The notes beneath the pieces were generated by a model. The model saw only the letters and a program-made list of their open reading frames with translations, did no database searches and was not told the DNA's origin. Shown here in pieces: positions 24,628-36,259 of a DNA stretch of 64,000 nt. Positions within the stretch are counted from its first letter, which is position 1. The number at the start of each line of letters is the position of its first letter. This DNA is from Areca catechu (Eukaryota > Streptophyta > Magnoliopsida > Arecales > Arecaceae): positions 7,495,731 through 7,559,730 of the forward strand of contig CM038039.1 of NCBI GenBank assembly GCA_021397845.1, read 5' to 3'. Position numbers and translations under genes: made by a program.

Positions 24628-27600
24628 ATCTATCAATATGAATCATACAATCAATTCATTTCTAATAAATCAAAATAATATAAAATAATAATTAATGGCA
24701 GCCTATAATTAAAAAAAAAATTACATTCTTTCACTTAGGCAACATTAATTATAATTTTAAAAATATTTAATTTCAAAACAACTTTTGGGCCGAACACAGT
24801 GGCCACAAAAATATATGATTTATAGATAGTACTTACAAATAATTCAGTCTAACACAGTATCAATCATGTTAAATCATGGGAGTCATTGCATCCCTTATTT
24901 GATACAGTATTTATCCATGATTACAAGCATTACAAATATTATCGACTTAAATCTTGGTATGGTAGTGTAGCGAGAAATAATATAAAAAATGGTCAAAAAA
25001 ATATATTATTTTCATTGTTAGTTTATCAATTTTTTTAACATACTTGAAAATAAAATAAGCAAGAGAAACTTCAACGGCTTTAACAACAATAAGTCATTCT
25101 ATCTCTATATTCAATATGGTATGGTATTAATGATGAGATAGTATAATATATTTAAGACTCGATACCTGGTTTCAATTTTCATATAATAGGTACATAACTA
25201 AAAGTGATATCTCATAACAAAAAATATATATATCAATATACCATTACTCATGATTTCTCTTTAACCATATGTTTATTGGAAGCTAGAAAAATCTTACGAT
25301 TTCAAAAGAAGCATATATATTTCTAAACAACCATATCAAAATCTCTCAATAATAAATGAGATATATTCATATAATTGTCATTCTCAAGATAAAGATACAT
25401 TCTTGAGATACTATGTTATATCTTATTATATATATATATATAATAATATAGAAATATAATCCATCAACTATCATGTTAATAATATATATAAATACTTATA
25501 ATAGATATATTAAAATGAAACAAAAATCTATCAAATAAAGCACAAATATAAAGTCACTTCCACTAATTAAGTACAATAAAAAGTTTGATATGCCCATATT
25601 TTCAACAAGTTTTATAAAGCATATGGGCCTCAAATATTTGGTCAGATGATCAAATAACATGGACTTTATATATATGCACTCAACAGTTATGTGTCATTTG
25701 ATTACAATTCATTAATAAAGCAATCAATGATAAATAAAATTTGTTAATCAAGTCAATATATAAATATATTAAAATATATCAAACTTTCATTAATCTAAAA
25801 AATTAAAAGATTCTAAAATACATATTCTTGAAAAGTTTTATGAAAATTGTGTCTTGTTCATTTGATTAGGAGATTGTTAAACATTGACTCTATAGAAATT
25901 ATTTTACAAAAAACCTGTCTTTTAACTAAAATTTATAACTATCAAATATTTGATCTTCACATAAATAAAGATAATGGAAAACTTTTATTATTCTTTTAAA
26001 AAATATAGCTATACTATTATTATAACAAATCTTAAGTGGTTTTAAGATAGAATTAATAATTATAAGATTCAAGATAAAGTTCTATAATCAAAATAATATA
26101 AATGATGACTTTATAATATACCATAAACTTTGTTTGTATATTAAAATTTGTTGTTAGATTTTATTTTTATGGCTTTCTATAAAACAAATCCTTCAATTAT
26201 TCACATTTTAAAAAACTAAATTATCATAAGAAATGATAGGTTTTCATTTCTCATTATGTGATTTCTTTACTAGTGATACATCAACTAGTAATGGAGGTAT
26301 TATAATTAATTTTTATACATAATGTTACTCTCCTACTATCCTCCAATAGAATAAACTATAATATTTTTTAAATAAAATGAAAATAAGAATAATATCTTAG
26401 TTTACTTTTAATGTCATATTTATAGTATAAGAGCATTTAATATTATGCAAATTAGAATCTATAAATATGTCATGATTTGATTCAATATTTTTTATATCCC
26501 TATTAGGATAGTAAAATTTGTATTCATTTAGAATTATATTGATAACCAAATTAAATAACATGTTACTTTAGATCCAAATTTATTCATTGATGGAGTATTA
26601 ATGATTAAGTATTACAGGACATTCTTAAATATAAAATTGAATAGTATTGGGTTTCCTACCATCTTTCAATTCAAAAGATATCTTGTATAACTATCTTATC
26701 AAGAACTTTATCTAAAATATAGATGATAGTACTTAGAATCTTATACAAGAGATATCATGATAAATTTTGCCCACTCATTACACTTTAAACTATATTCTTC
26801 AAAGTATGATTTGTTTCTTAATCATACTATTTTGCTTAGGAGTTTCAGGTATGGTATATTAAACAACAATCCCATACTTATACAAATATTCAAATAATAT
26901 TATTTGTTTATTATATATAGGATCTTAAAATGTGATTGATATATCATATCAATTCTTTTATCCTTTTCTTAAAAATATTAAAACTTTTAAATAAAATAGA
27001 ATAAAATTATTAATTATTTCATTTATATGATTTTAAGTTCAGTAAACCACATAGCAATAAATTAAAAATATAAAAGTAACCAATGTACCAGAGATAGAGA
27101 TCTCAAAATAATTAATTTAGGTTCAACACTCTCTAGTTTCATAATATAAGTCCTAGCACCATCATGCCATCATATCTTACATTGATTTATTATCTATCAG
27201 CTATCCAGAATTTTTTTATCAAATTTTACATACCTGTTACTAATAAGATCATAAATTATATTAGACCACCATTCTTAGGTATAGCACCGAGAATAGAATC
27301 AATTATATATATATATATCTTATAAGTAAAATGATTCACTCTTTATCATTTTTATAGGCAGTTTTTATTCTAAAATACTCTTATATGTCACATAAGATGA
27401 AGGATTATTATATAATATAATATACATAATCCATCATACTTAGTACTAGTACAATTTTAGTTTTCATATTTTTTTAATCAGAATCTTCATAATGGGAGTA
27501 TTAATTTTATTAAATATAAATATACTAACCGCTAAATAATCTTAATACAGTTAATCAATAGAAAAACATAGACAATATATATGCCAGAATTTTTTTATAA

Positions 27601-29930
27601 GTATTATTTTAATGAGAGCCCTTGGTCCAATGTTATAAAACTTTCTTTAGAAAGAAAGTGATCTATATAAAGAATCTTTTTTTAATATATAATACTTTAA
27701 TCCTTTCTAAATATCTTATAGAAGAATTTCATAAATTTTAATGAACGGGCCACTTTGGTGGTTACCATCTATCAACATTCATAAATCTTTCAATAAGGGA
27801 TCATTAAGTCATGACCTCTAAGATGACGTAAGTAAATAAATGATCAATCAAGATCATACATAGATGTAATATGTTAGAGGTACAAACGATAAATAAATAA
27901 ATAAGGGCTTTAAACATAATAAGCTATTTTCAATAAGAGTAGCATGTGTATCATCATAAAACTCTTCTTTAGGTAGAAAATATGTTGAGCTTTAGAGCTC
28001 CAATCATGAGGTCAATATATTGAGAATACAAGATATTTGAAAATCTGTTCCCTTTGGACAGATAAATTTTCTAAACTCAATATACCTCCACCTTTTATAA
28101 TTTGATCTAGTTAAGATCTCAATAATAACATTATTATTGTTAACACAAAAAATGACTGTATAATAAAAAATAGTATGAATATAAAATATTAGTTAATGGA
28201 TATATAAAACAAGAGTCTAAATATAATGTTATATATTCTTTTTTGGATAGAATATATAATATACATAATATTTTTAACATGAAGCCACAAGAAAATAAAA
28301 TATACTAACATTCATGAATCTATCCCCTATAGGCAGACTGATCTATGAAAGTTAGAGTATCCATGTAATACAATACCCCATGCAATATTTTCCAGTTAAA
28401 ATATACAATAACCCTTTTTGAGCAGGCAGTTGGATGTTCTAATTAGAAAATCTCTTTTATAAAGAAAAAAATTCATGGACAACATAAATAAACCATTTTA
28501 TTGATAAATATTTATGCTAACCTATAAAATTATTAATATGAAAAAATAAATGTCCAATCAAATATAAAATGACATGTTTTAACCAAATATATGCTACAAA
28601 AGATCAGTTCAGAATGTGATACTTTATAACATACACCCACTAATCAAATCATATATAATATTATATTTTAATTATCATTTATATCAATTAATACTTATTA
28701 TACAACTATGAAATATTTTTGGAAAGAATTATAGCATATAATAAATATTACAACTAATTACAGTCATTTTTGGATAAATTATAATAGATACATCAATATG
28801 CAATTTCAAAATACAATAAAAGATAAAATAATTAATTCTCAATGACAACTATTTAAAATTCATAAAGCGCTCTGGATCCTTTGAGACTACACGAAGATAC
28901 TTAAGTTATACAATAATGAATGAAATTGCATATAAATAATTTTATAAATGATTTAATATTTTATTAAGTATTAAGAACTTAACTAAAATATTTTTGAAAT
29001 CATTACAAGTCCAATAGTTCAAAAAACGTTCAAATAGGATATAAAACAAGCAAACTACAACGATTTTATCAAAAAATCAATAATGGAGGACTAAATCATA
29101 AATTACAGAAATATAGAATTTTTTTAAAAATATAGTTTTAGAAAATGATAAAGATGTAAAATCTTGAGGACTAATTTGTAATATTCAAAACTTAAGGGAT
29201 TAATATATAATTTTATATGGATCCCTATATAATTTAAAGTTTTATAAGGCTTAATTATAAATATTTTCTTAACCCAAATTAAAGTTGATCCAATGCAATT
29301 AGGTTCAACCAATTCTTCAATTGGACTTAACTTATAATTAATGGATTGGGCTTTAAGCGGGTTAAAACTCGAAATCCGTTAACCCAAAATCCATTAAAAC
29401 TTTTTTTGCGAAAGATTTTCTGGTAGTTGGGAAAGGTAACTAAGAATCGATTAGGACCAAACTTTCTACCTCTCATTTATAACTAGTTAAAATGAGATGA
29501 AGAGCAAGGATCCAACCTCCACTGCGGTAGATCCCATGGTTGCCCCTGCTGGCATATGTGGTAGAAAATGGCAAGGGGATTTAGAGCACAGTCATGGGGA
29601 GATGGAAAGGTAGGTTTTTTTTTTTTATGATTTGATCCCTCTAAAGTCATGACTTTCGGTTTTTCCTTGATAGCCATCAATCTATCCTGGTCGAAAAACT
29701 TGATGGTAGCACCAAAGACTTTCGACAAACATATCCGGAGTATGTCAAAGTTATAGGCATGAAAAGATCTACCGATTTTTCATGAATCATCGAGGAGAGA
29801 TGCATGATCTTCAGATCGGAGAAGAAAAAAAAAATAAATTAAAAATAAAATCCAGAAGGAAATTAGGATCCTTCTCCATGAAATAAATTAAAAACAAAAA
29901 AGATTCTATATCATGCATAGTTGCTCTGAT
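24628..29930 (-). other. interior of the decayed copia element, otherwise featureless
   Basis: Extremely AT-rich, with no open frame above about 80 codons. Apart from the pol remnants listed separately, no domain could be read with confidence. The short frame at 29728-29483 (minus) sits where gag would begin after the primer site, but its product (containing FGATIKFFDQDRLMAIKEK) is only loosely gag-like. Confidence 0.5.
25800..26880 (-). pseudogene. remnant of copia pol: integrase end, linker and RNase H
   Basis: On the minus strand, around 26880-26810, the sequence reads KYGIVV, a stop, then YTIPETPKQN; this is the conserved copia integrase stretch normally written H/YGI..Q.T.P.TPQQNG. Near 26690-26500 come DGRKPNT and YKFYYPNRDI, matching the GRKP and GYKFY blocks that follow integrase. 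Near 26040-25960 come KPLKICYNNSIAIFF, the RNase H block around the catalytic Asp (here Asn). Only about 250 bases separate the linker from RNase H, so most of the reverse transcriptase is missing. Stops and frameshifts are everywhere; this is a fossil. Confidence 0.7.
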
Positions 29931-29936
29931 ATGAAT

Positions 29937-30125
29937 TGCTAGGAAATTTTTTATTATCCCAGGATCCTATGCATGATTTTTAGAATACCATAAATGATAC
30001 TGTTTCTAAAAATTGATTTTAGCAAATAATAGATTTATAAATCTCATAGATTAAATAATAATCTTAGATTTGGAATATGTATTTGCATTCATGATTAATT
30101 TCGAAACTTGCAATCATATATACTC
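29937..30125 (-). repeat. right (5') LTR of the decayed copia element and adjacent primer site
   Basis: It starts TGCTAGGAAAT at 29937. Immediately left, 29917-29936 holds GCTCTGATATGA, the minus-strand form of a mutated initiator tRNA-Met primer site. Similarity to the left copy fades near 30120. Confidence 0.6.
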
Positions 30126-30179
30126 AACGTGGCTTGTCTTCGATATATTGCTGAGTATCTAGAAATTATAGAAGATTAT

Positions 30180-30607
30180 CGGTGCTTTTTAGTTTTTTTA
30201 AAAAAATAAAAATAAAATTTTGTAGATACTTCTAAGCATTGGTATTTAGCTTTTTATAAAAAATAAAAATAAAATTTGCCTTTGCTTTCAGCATCGGTAT
30301 TTAGCTTTTTTTTAAAAAATAAAATAAAAATTTCTCGATGCTTTTAAATATCAATATTTAGTTTTTTTAAAAATAAAAATAAAAAATATTTAAATGCTTT
30401 AAAGTATCAATAAATTCTTTTAACGATGCTTTTTGGTACCCAAAGTTAACGATATTTTGACACTTAAAAGTGTCGATAAAATACAGACTTTAAGGATTTT
30501 TTTCCATGCTCATTATTTCCATGTTTTTAAAAGATTGGGAAAGTATTTTGCGATACTAAAAAATATCGGGAAAAGGCAAGTTCAGTGCTGGTAATTCTCA
30601 ATGTAGT
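30180..30607 (+). mobile_element. hairpin-rich tandem repeats ending in a CACTA-like terminus
   Basis: Four units of about 57 bp (30185-30420) each contain TATTTAGCTTTTTT.AAAAAATAAAA, followed by a short variable part. Next comes a palindromic GACACTTAAAAGTGTCGATAAAA (about 30457-30479, shown in part: GACACTTAAAAGTGTCG). The block closes with TTCTCAATGTAGT, which on the other strand reads ACTACATTGAGAA. Many CACTA transposons begin CACTACA and carry such subterminal hairpins. No left end or transposase was found, so this is at most one terminus. Confidence 0.35.
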
Positions 30608-30874
30608 AAAAATATTTGTATAATTTTGATTTAGCTGAAATAGGATCTGTAAACAGATGGTGGAACTTCAAATAGTTTTATAAAGAGGTATGATTTTTAG
30701 TCTAGGCAACATGCACATGAGAGCAAGTTCAAGGTGCCAAGCTATCCCATGGACAACATATTAATATTTCCATTGCATTCTTGTATCCATGGACATTAAT
30801 TTTAGAATTTTACTTTCATTTTTATAGTTTTAAATATAATGATTTTAGTTGTTATTGTACATGTCATTTTTTGG

Positions 30875-31000
30875 ATGCTGGGTGAGCAGTTATACCCACT
30901 TGTTGAACGCATTAGAAAGAATCAAGCTGGTAAAATTACTGGAATGCTGCAGCTCAGTTGGCAGGCTGACCTTGAATGCATGAAGGCTGAGAATGCTTAA
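30875..31000 (+). pseudogene. fragment of a poly(A)-binding-protein C-terminal (MLLE) domain
   Basis: A 41-codon frame starts MLGEQLYPLVERIRKNQAG, continues KITGML, and ends with TAA at 30998-31000. It matches the start of the MLLE domain of cytoplasmic poly(A)-binding proteins (MLGE.LYPLV..L....A.KVTGMLLE), a peptide-docking module at the C-terminus. After TGML the match fades (QLSWQADLECMKAEN), and the rest of the domain and all RNA-recognition motifs are missing nearby. It may be a single surviving exon (its 5' side has a T-rich tract) or a transposed fragment. Function is unlikely. Confidence 0.5.
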
Positions 31001-31785
31001 TTTGATGTTATGGCTGCAATCTTTTATCTGTGCCCTTTTCCATTTATTTTGTCATAGCTTCTCATTTGGGGGCTGTGGTTTTCTAGAAATGTTTGATTGG
31101 CACATTTTTTGTATTGGCCTCAGCCCGGTAATTGGATTTTGGATTCATTTTTGCTCAACTTGCATTGTAAAGTGGGTTTATTATAGTGTAAACTTTTACT
31201 GCAGTTACATGCCTTTCCTTTTTTTAAAAAGATTGCAAATATTTCCTCAAACATATTTTCCTGACAAGGAAATATGCTTCTTTTAGGAGCTGCCATTCAA
31301 ATAACAAAACATATGTAATGTTAAATCGCATTTTTGTGAAATTAAAAGTGGAATACAGCTTAAATATGTAGGCGTTCGAACACAGCTTAAATTGCTTCAA
31401 TATAACTGGGCTTGCTAAATGAGCACTTATCATGTAAAAATGATCATGGAAGGGCAGGGCAGGCCCCACCGCCCCCAGGGTATTGGAGCAAGATTTGCTG
31501 GCATTGAGGCACTGCCCCTTGAAGATAGGCTCGGTCCGATTTTAATTTTCCTTTCCAACGAGATGAATAATGACCTGGAATGCCAGCCATGACTTCGGCT
31601 TGGTACCTGTAGATGTGCCATGGCTATTTATTTCTGGCGGCAATGGGCGGCAAATATGGTGCACATACAAAAACTTCGAGACAAAAGCTTTTACCATTCG
31701 GCTAATTAGGAATGCATGAGAACTGTAACATTAGTCCATGCCTACCGAAAACTAGAGTTTAGTGAAAAATGCCTCACTAACTGAA
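31001..31785. other. intergenic DNA, no gene recognised
   Basis: Short frames on both strands (80-97 codons) have no recognisable similarity. Nothing else was identified before the Copia-2 target site. Confidence 0.5.
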
Positions 31786-32398
31786 ATGTGTGTTAAAAAT
31801 GATTATAATATTTGTGGCTATCTATTTGAAAAGAACCGAGTTTAGAGTTATAAACTATGTTTTTAAGATAATTTTATCCCGTGATGGTGCTTTCAGTGTA
31901 TAATGATTGTCTCTCAGGATACAACGGTCTTCTTCTGATGAAAGCAGCACTACAATTTACCAGAAATTCGAATTAGAAATGCTTCTCTCTTATATGCACT
32001 ATAGTTATACTTTATTAATTAGAGTATGCAAATGCCTAAAAGATTTTTCTATGCACTATAGTTATACTCTGTTATTCAAAGTATACAAATGTTTAAGAGA
32101 GAAAAGAAAAATTGGGATGAAATGGATCGGAATGAGGACCTATTTATAGACTTAAGTATTCCTTGGAAGCAACACTCAGATTTGATCGGAGGGACTAACC
32201 GATGGCTTGATAAGCCATTTCATAGTGGAATACACCTTTTCTCAACTGTGCTCTGAAAAACATGCAATCAATATGCCCACCGGAAGCCACGATTAATACG
32301 TCCATCGGAAGCCATGATATGTTGATTCATACCGTGATCGATAAATCAAGCGATCAGTGCGCTTCTCAATACACCGTTTCATAATCCGATAGTACTAT

Positions 32399-33907
32399 TG
32401 TTGCCGCCAAGATCGTCGTGGCCCGTAGCTGCTGCCAGTGCCGAAGTGCGCTCCCTTCGTTGTCTCGCTGTCTGGTGATCCTGGACCTGCAAAACAGGGG
32501 TTAGTGACCTGGGCTGGGATTTCCGGCGGGGGCACTCCGACGGTCAAGTCAGTGACGATCCAGGGGAACAGATCCTCCTGGTCAAGCCCCTCTTGATGGA
32601 CTCCACGCGAGGAGGAGTGAATGATGTGAGAGTGAAGTGAAAGTGAGTCAGGAGGAAATGACGACGGAGCTAGAGGGATTCACTGGCTTAACCACTTCTC
32701 CTTTGCCTGTCTCTTTCTCTCTTTTTTGATGGTAGTGGTGGTGTTCTGTTCTCCTGGTTGAGCTCGAACCGGAGTTGTGTTTTCTCCTTCTATTTTTGTG
32801 TTGTTGTCATTGTTGTTGTTACCTTCCCCCTTCCGGGGATGTCGATCGTTCTTTGTAGTTGAAAAGTGACCGTTGGACGCTTGCCTCAAGATCCTCGTTG
32901 GGTTGGTAGGCACGTGCGGCGGGATACCGTACCGTAGACGGGATGTCTTTCCTAACATGCGGTAGGGGAAACTTCTATTCGCTCTGACATCTTATCTGGT
33001 CGTCCTATTTCGGGAAGCTTGGCAGAGCCTCGATTCGGGGGCCGCCACCCTCGGGGTTCGTGCTCTCTGATTGGCCCATCCTCCTGGTAGTACGGGCGGA
33101 TAGGTAGTTATTACGGTATGGCGGGCGCCGGCCCGTAGTCCTTGGGATGATGGTACCGTCCTCCCGTCTTTATCTTGGCTGGAGGCCGAGCAGAGGAGGC
33201 AGGGCTTGATCCGTCCTGAGCTTGCGGGATCGCCTCGTGGAGGAGGGCAGAACGCGGACCCGATCCAGAGGACTCGGCCTCGGAGAGGCTCCACGTGGCG
33301 GAGGAGGGCTGAGCTCGACTCCGACTATGGGGCTCGATCTCCGAGGGTCTCTCTCTAGAGGGTAGAGTGTGGGCCCGGTCCAGAGGGCTCGACCTCGGAG
33401 AGGCTCCACGTGGCGGAGGAGGGCTGAGCTCGACTCCGATCATGGGGCTCGATCTCCGATGGTCTCGCTCTGGAGGGCAGAGTGCGGGCCCGGTCCAGAG
33501 GGCTCGACCTCGGAGAGGCTCCATGTGGCGGAGGAGGGTTGAGCTCGACTTCGACCATGGGGCTCGATCTCCGAGGGTCTCGCTCTAGAGGGCAGAGTGC
33601 GGGCCCGTCCAGAGGGCTCGGCCTGGAGAGGCTCCACGTGGCGGAGGAGGGCTGAGCTCGACTCTGACCACGGGACTCGATCTTCGAGGGTTTCGCTCTG
33701 GAGGGCAGAGTGCGGCTCTAGCTTAGGCATCCTGAGCTCGCGGGGCCGACTTGGCGAAGGACGGAGCTCGGCTTTGGCCTCGTTATTCAGCGGGAGCTCA
33801 GCTCGACGAAGAGGTCCGAGCCGGGAGATTGACGCAGCATCTGATGCGATGGCTTTCATCGACATGGTGCCTGATATCTACTCCACGTTAGCGGTCTTGC
33901 CACATCA
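32399..33907 (-). mobile_element. solo LTR (1509 bp) of the gypsy-like family, inserted in the Copia-2 3' LTR
   Basis: The minus strand runs from TGATGTGGCAAGACCGC (33907) to GGCGGCAACA (32399). Target duplication ACTAT lies at 32394-32398 and 33908-33912. The other Copia-2 LTR holds the unoccupied site (GATACTGTCAACG, about 40529-40541). The family box is at about 32523-32553. In U3, a roughly 115-bp repeat of about four and a half units (about 33230-33720) combines GGCGGAGGAGGGCTGAGCTC with GGGCAGAGTGCGGGCC blocks. Frames across it are not genes. Confidence 0.95.
33230..33720. repeat. minisatellite, period about 115 bp, in the U3 of the solo LTR
   Basis: About four and a half units with high mutual similarity. 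Each holds a GACCTCGGAGAGGCTCCA block, a GAGCTCGACTCCGA block and a GATCTCCGAGGGTCTC block, which suggests an older, shorter unit that was later amplified in pairs. Confidence 0.85.
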
Positions 33908-35094
33908 ACTATCAATGTCTCTGGATATGTTGATCCGTGAATAGATGCGTGATCAGCCGATCATCGTAGTGCTTTGATCGTTGTGATGAATAGATGCTTG
34001 CCGATCGCAACCGACTCTAAGAGCCAGTCTGACACGATCTTAGCCTATTATCAGATGATTTTGATTCAATCAATCCTAACCATCTGATCCTTTTGATCAG
34101 GAAAAAAATTAAAGCTCCTTATGATGATGCGCACATGCGAAGTATAAAGTACGACTACAAAGCATCCATTGCACCTTGTCGCCCGTCGCGCACGTGCGGG
34201 TGATGCTACGCATCACCCTCAAGCTCTCCACCTATGGTGAGCCTAAATGCAAGAGCAAGGAAAAAGGTTTTCTTATAAAGAGCCTTAACTTTTTCCAAAC
34301 TTTTCATGTGGGACTAAATTTTTCATGTTCAAAGGATAGTTTAGGAAGAAAAATTTCCATTCATTTTTTCCAACAATCCCCTACATGAATGGAATTTTGG
34401 ATTAAGATCAATGATCAGTAAAGGCGATCCCCCACAAATAAAGATTTTAAATGCAAATGAATATGCAAACACTTAAAGAGAGTAAATGGAATAAAGTTAT
34501 ATCAGGATAGGTAGCTTATGGCTTTGAACCTTCCTTTGTATTTTGTTATCGAGTTTACTTGCTAAAAGTGAACATGATGTGTTGAACTTTCCAGTATTTG
34601 ATGTAAACTAAAACAATAACAATCACACAACTTCTTTCCGAACATTTCTTTTGGTTCTCATGGTTGTATTTATTTTGGCCTTGAACAACTCCTGGTTTCA
34701 TGAGTGCTTTAAAGAATTAAAGCCTTTAAAATTCTCATAGAATTGATCCATTTCACACTGACATAGGTGATTTTTATTAAGAGTATTCTGTTATACCTCA
34801 CATGATATTCATGTTATAAAAATCATTGAAAGCTATGCTTATCCTAGTACCTCTAGCAGGTAGCACTGATTATCATAGGAATGAGTAGGAATTTACATCC
34901 TTAGTGCTTGGTTGACCTCTTCATAATTTAGTTGTCCCTTTTGAACCTAGATCTTGGGATCTCCAGTCAACTACATTGGGTATCCACTATGAAGATTAAT
35001 TTGTTATAGACTTTAAATATACTCCCCTCGATAAACAATTTACTTGATCTCTCGGTAAACCTTTTGTCAGTGGATCTGCAAGGTTTTTCTTTGA

Positions 35095-35590
35095 CTAAAT
35101 ATAGTCAATAAAGATTATTCCATTTTTAAGTAATTGTTTAATGGTATTATGTCTACGACGTATATGTCTAGACTTACCATTATACATCTTATTCCGTGCT
35201 CTGCAAATAGCTGATTGATTATCATAATGGATACATATTGCAGACACAGGTTTAGACCAACATGGAATATCCTCTAAAAAATTTCGAAGCCATTCTGCTT
35301 CTTCTTTAGCTTTATCAAAGCTATAAACTCTGATTTTATAGTGGACCGAGCTATACAAGTTTATTTTGAGGATTTCCATGATAATGCGCCTCCTCCTAGG
35401 GTGAACACATATCCACCAGTAGATTTAGTATTTTCTAAAAAAATATCCAGTTAGCATCACTATATCCTTCTAATACAGCTGGATATTTTGTATAATGTAA
35501 TTCAGAATTTAGGGTATATCATAGATATCGTAATACCCTTACGAGTGCTATCCAATGATTTAGACTTGGATTACTAGTAAATCTGCTTAA
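35095..35590 (-). pseudogene. Copia-2 RNase H region
   Basis: The minus strand reads CIHYDNQSAI and NGKSRHIRRRHN after a degenerate GYSDANW region near 35430-35480. It contains the CTAGT (35574-35578) at which Copia-1 received its solo LTR, here unoccupied. Frameshifts and stops are present. The 34376-35094 stretch between the polypurine tract and this region is non-coding 3' sequence. Confidence 0.8.
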
Positions 35591-35599
35591 TTTATTGAT

Positions 35600-36259
35600 A
35601 GCATATGCTATGTCAGGACAAGTGCAATTCATGACATACATTAAACTGTCAATTATACGTGAATATTCTAATTATGATATGGGTTGCCCAGTATGCTTAG
35701 CAAGATATAGATTAACATCTACAAGTATTTTAAGCGGATTGGTATCATACTTATTGAATTTATTTAATATTTTCTTAATATAATGAGATTGAGATAATAT
35801 TATTCTATCAGACATTCTAGTAATTTTAATCCCTAGCATAATGTCTGCGATATCTATATCTTTCATATCAAAATGTTTAATCAACATTTTTTTTGTTTGT
35901 TTAATCATATCAGTATCACTACCTATGATTAATAAATCATCCATGTATAAGCAGACTAAAATATATCCTTTAGATAGGGTTTTGGCATATAGACATTTAT
36001 CACATTTATTGATTTTGAATCAATTAGACAATATGATATTGTCAAATTTTATATGCCATTGCTTAGGTACTTATTTTAATGCAATAGCGATTAATATTCT
36101 TATGAATGTTATCTTTGTTACAGGTAAATAAGTATCAAAGAAGTCTAGACATTCTTTTTGTTTAAAGCCTTTAGCTACTAATTTGGCTTTATACTTATCA
36201 ATTGATCCATTAGCCTTTAACTTTTTCTTGAAAATCCATTTACATCCCAAAGGCTTCAT
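35600..36259 (-). pseudogene. Copia-2 reverse transcriptase with an in-frame 150-bp deletion
   Basis: Frame 36259-36071 encodes KPLGCKWIFKKKLKANGSID and the block up to FDTYLPVTK. At 36080/36081 about 150 bp present in Copia-1 (20759-20908) are missing, including the ID.KTAFLNG motif with the first catalytic Asp and the SLYGLKQAP motif. Frame 35944-35672 then carries the YMDD box (YVDD in Copia-1) and HFDMKD. With the first catalytic Asp absent, this RT cannot polymerise. Confidence 0.88.

Larger units (their letters stand above)
15760..30125 (-). mobile_element. decayed Ty1/copia retrotransposon (outer element of the nest)
   Basis: Similar sequences at about 15760-15930 and 29937-30120 share blocks such as ATTGATTTTAGCAAATAATA and ATGCATA..T.CATTCAT.ATTAATTT, and are read as its two LTRs. 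Directly inside the right copy, the minus strand reads TCATATCAGAGC, close to the copia primer site TGGTATCAGAGC for initiator tRNA-Met. The interior, much mutated, still shows copia integrase, linker and RNase H segments on the minus strand (25800-26880). Copia-1 lies in it at 16209-24622 with TSD TATAT. The outer ends and target duplication could not be fixed, and the right side may be truncated. Confidence 0.65.
31791..34375 (-). repeat. Copia-2 3' LTR (left), split by a solo LTR
   Basis: After removal of the insertion at 32399-33907 and one target copy, it measures about 1.07 kb. It ends CAACA at 34375, followed by the polypurine tract (ATCCCCTAC, read on the minus strand as GTAGGGGAT). 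It keeps the family's tandem TATAG.TATACT..GTTATTCA block. Confidence 0.9.

Noticed and set aside
15760..30125. Organelle DNA insertion as an explanation for the AT-rich 24.6-29.9 kb stretch
   Set aside because: Minus-strand copia integrase and RNase H remnants and LTR-like ends with a tRNA-Met-type primer site explain it better. No organelle gene was recognised.
33230..33720. CRISPR-like or other regularly spaced array
   Set aside because: The repeats are contiguous and mutually similar along the whole unit, with no unique spacers, and the DNA is plant nuclear.
33111..33944. Open frames of 100-140 codons on both strands
   Set aside because: They are repeat-encoded frames of the 115-bp minisatellite in a solo LTR.
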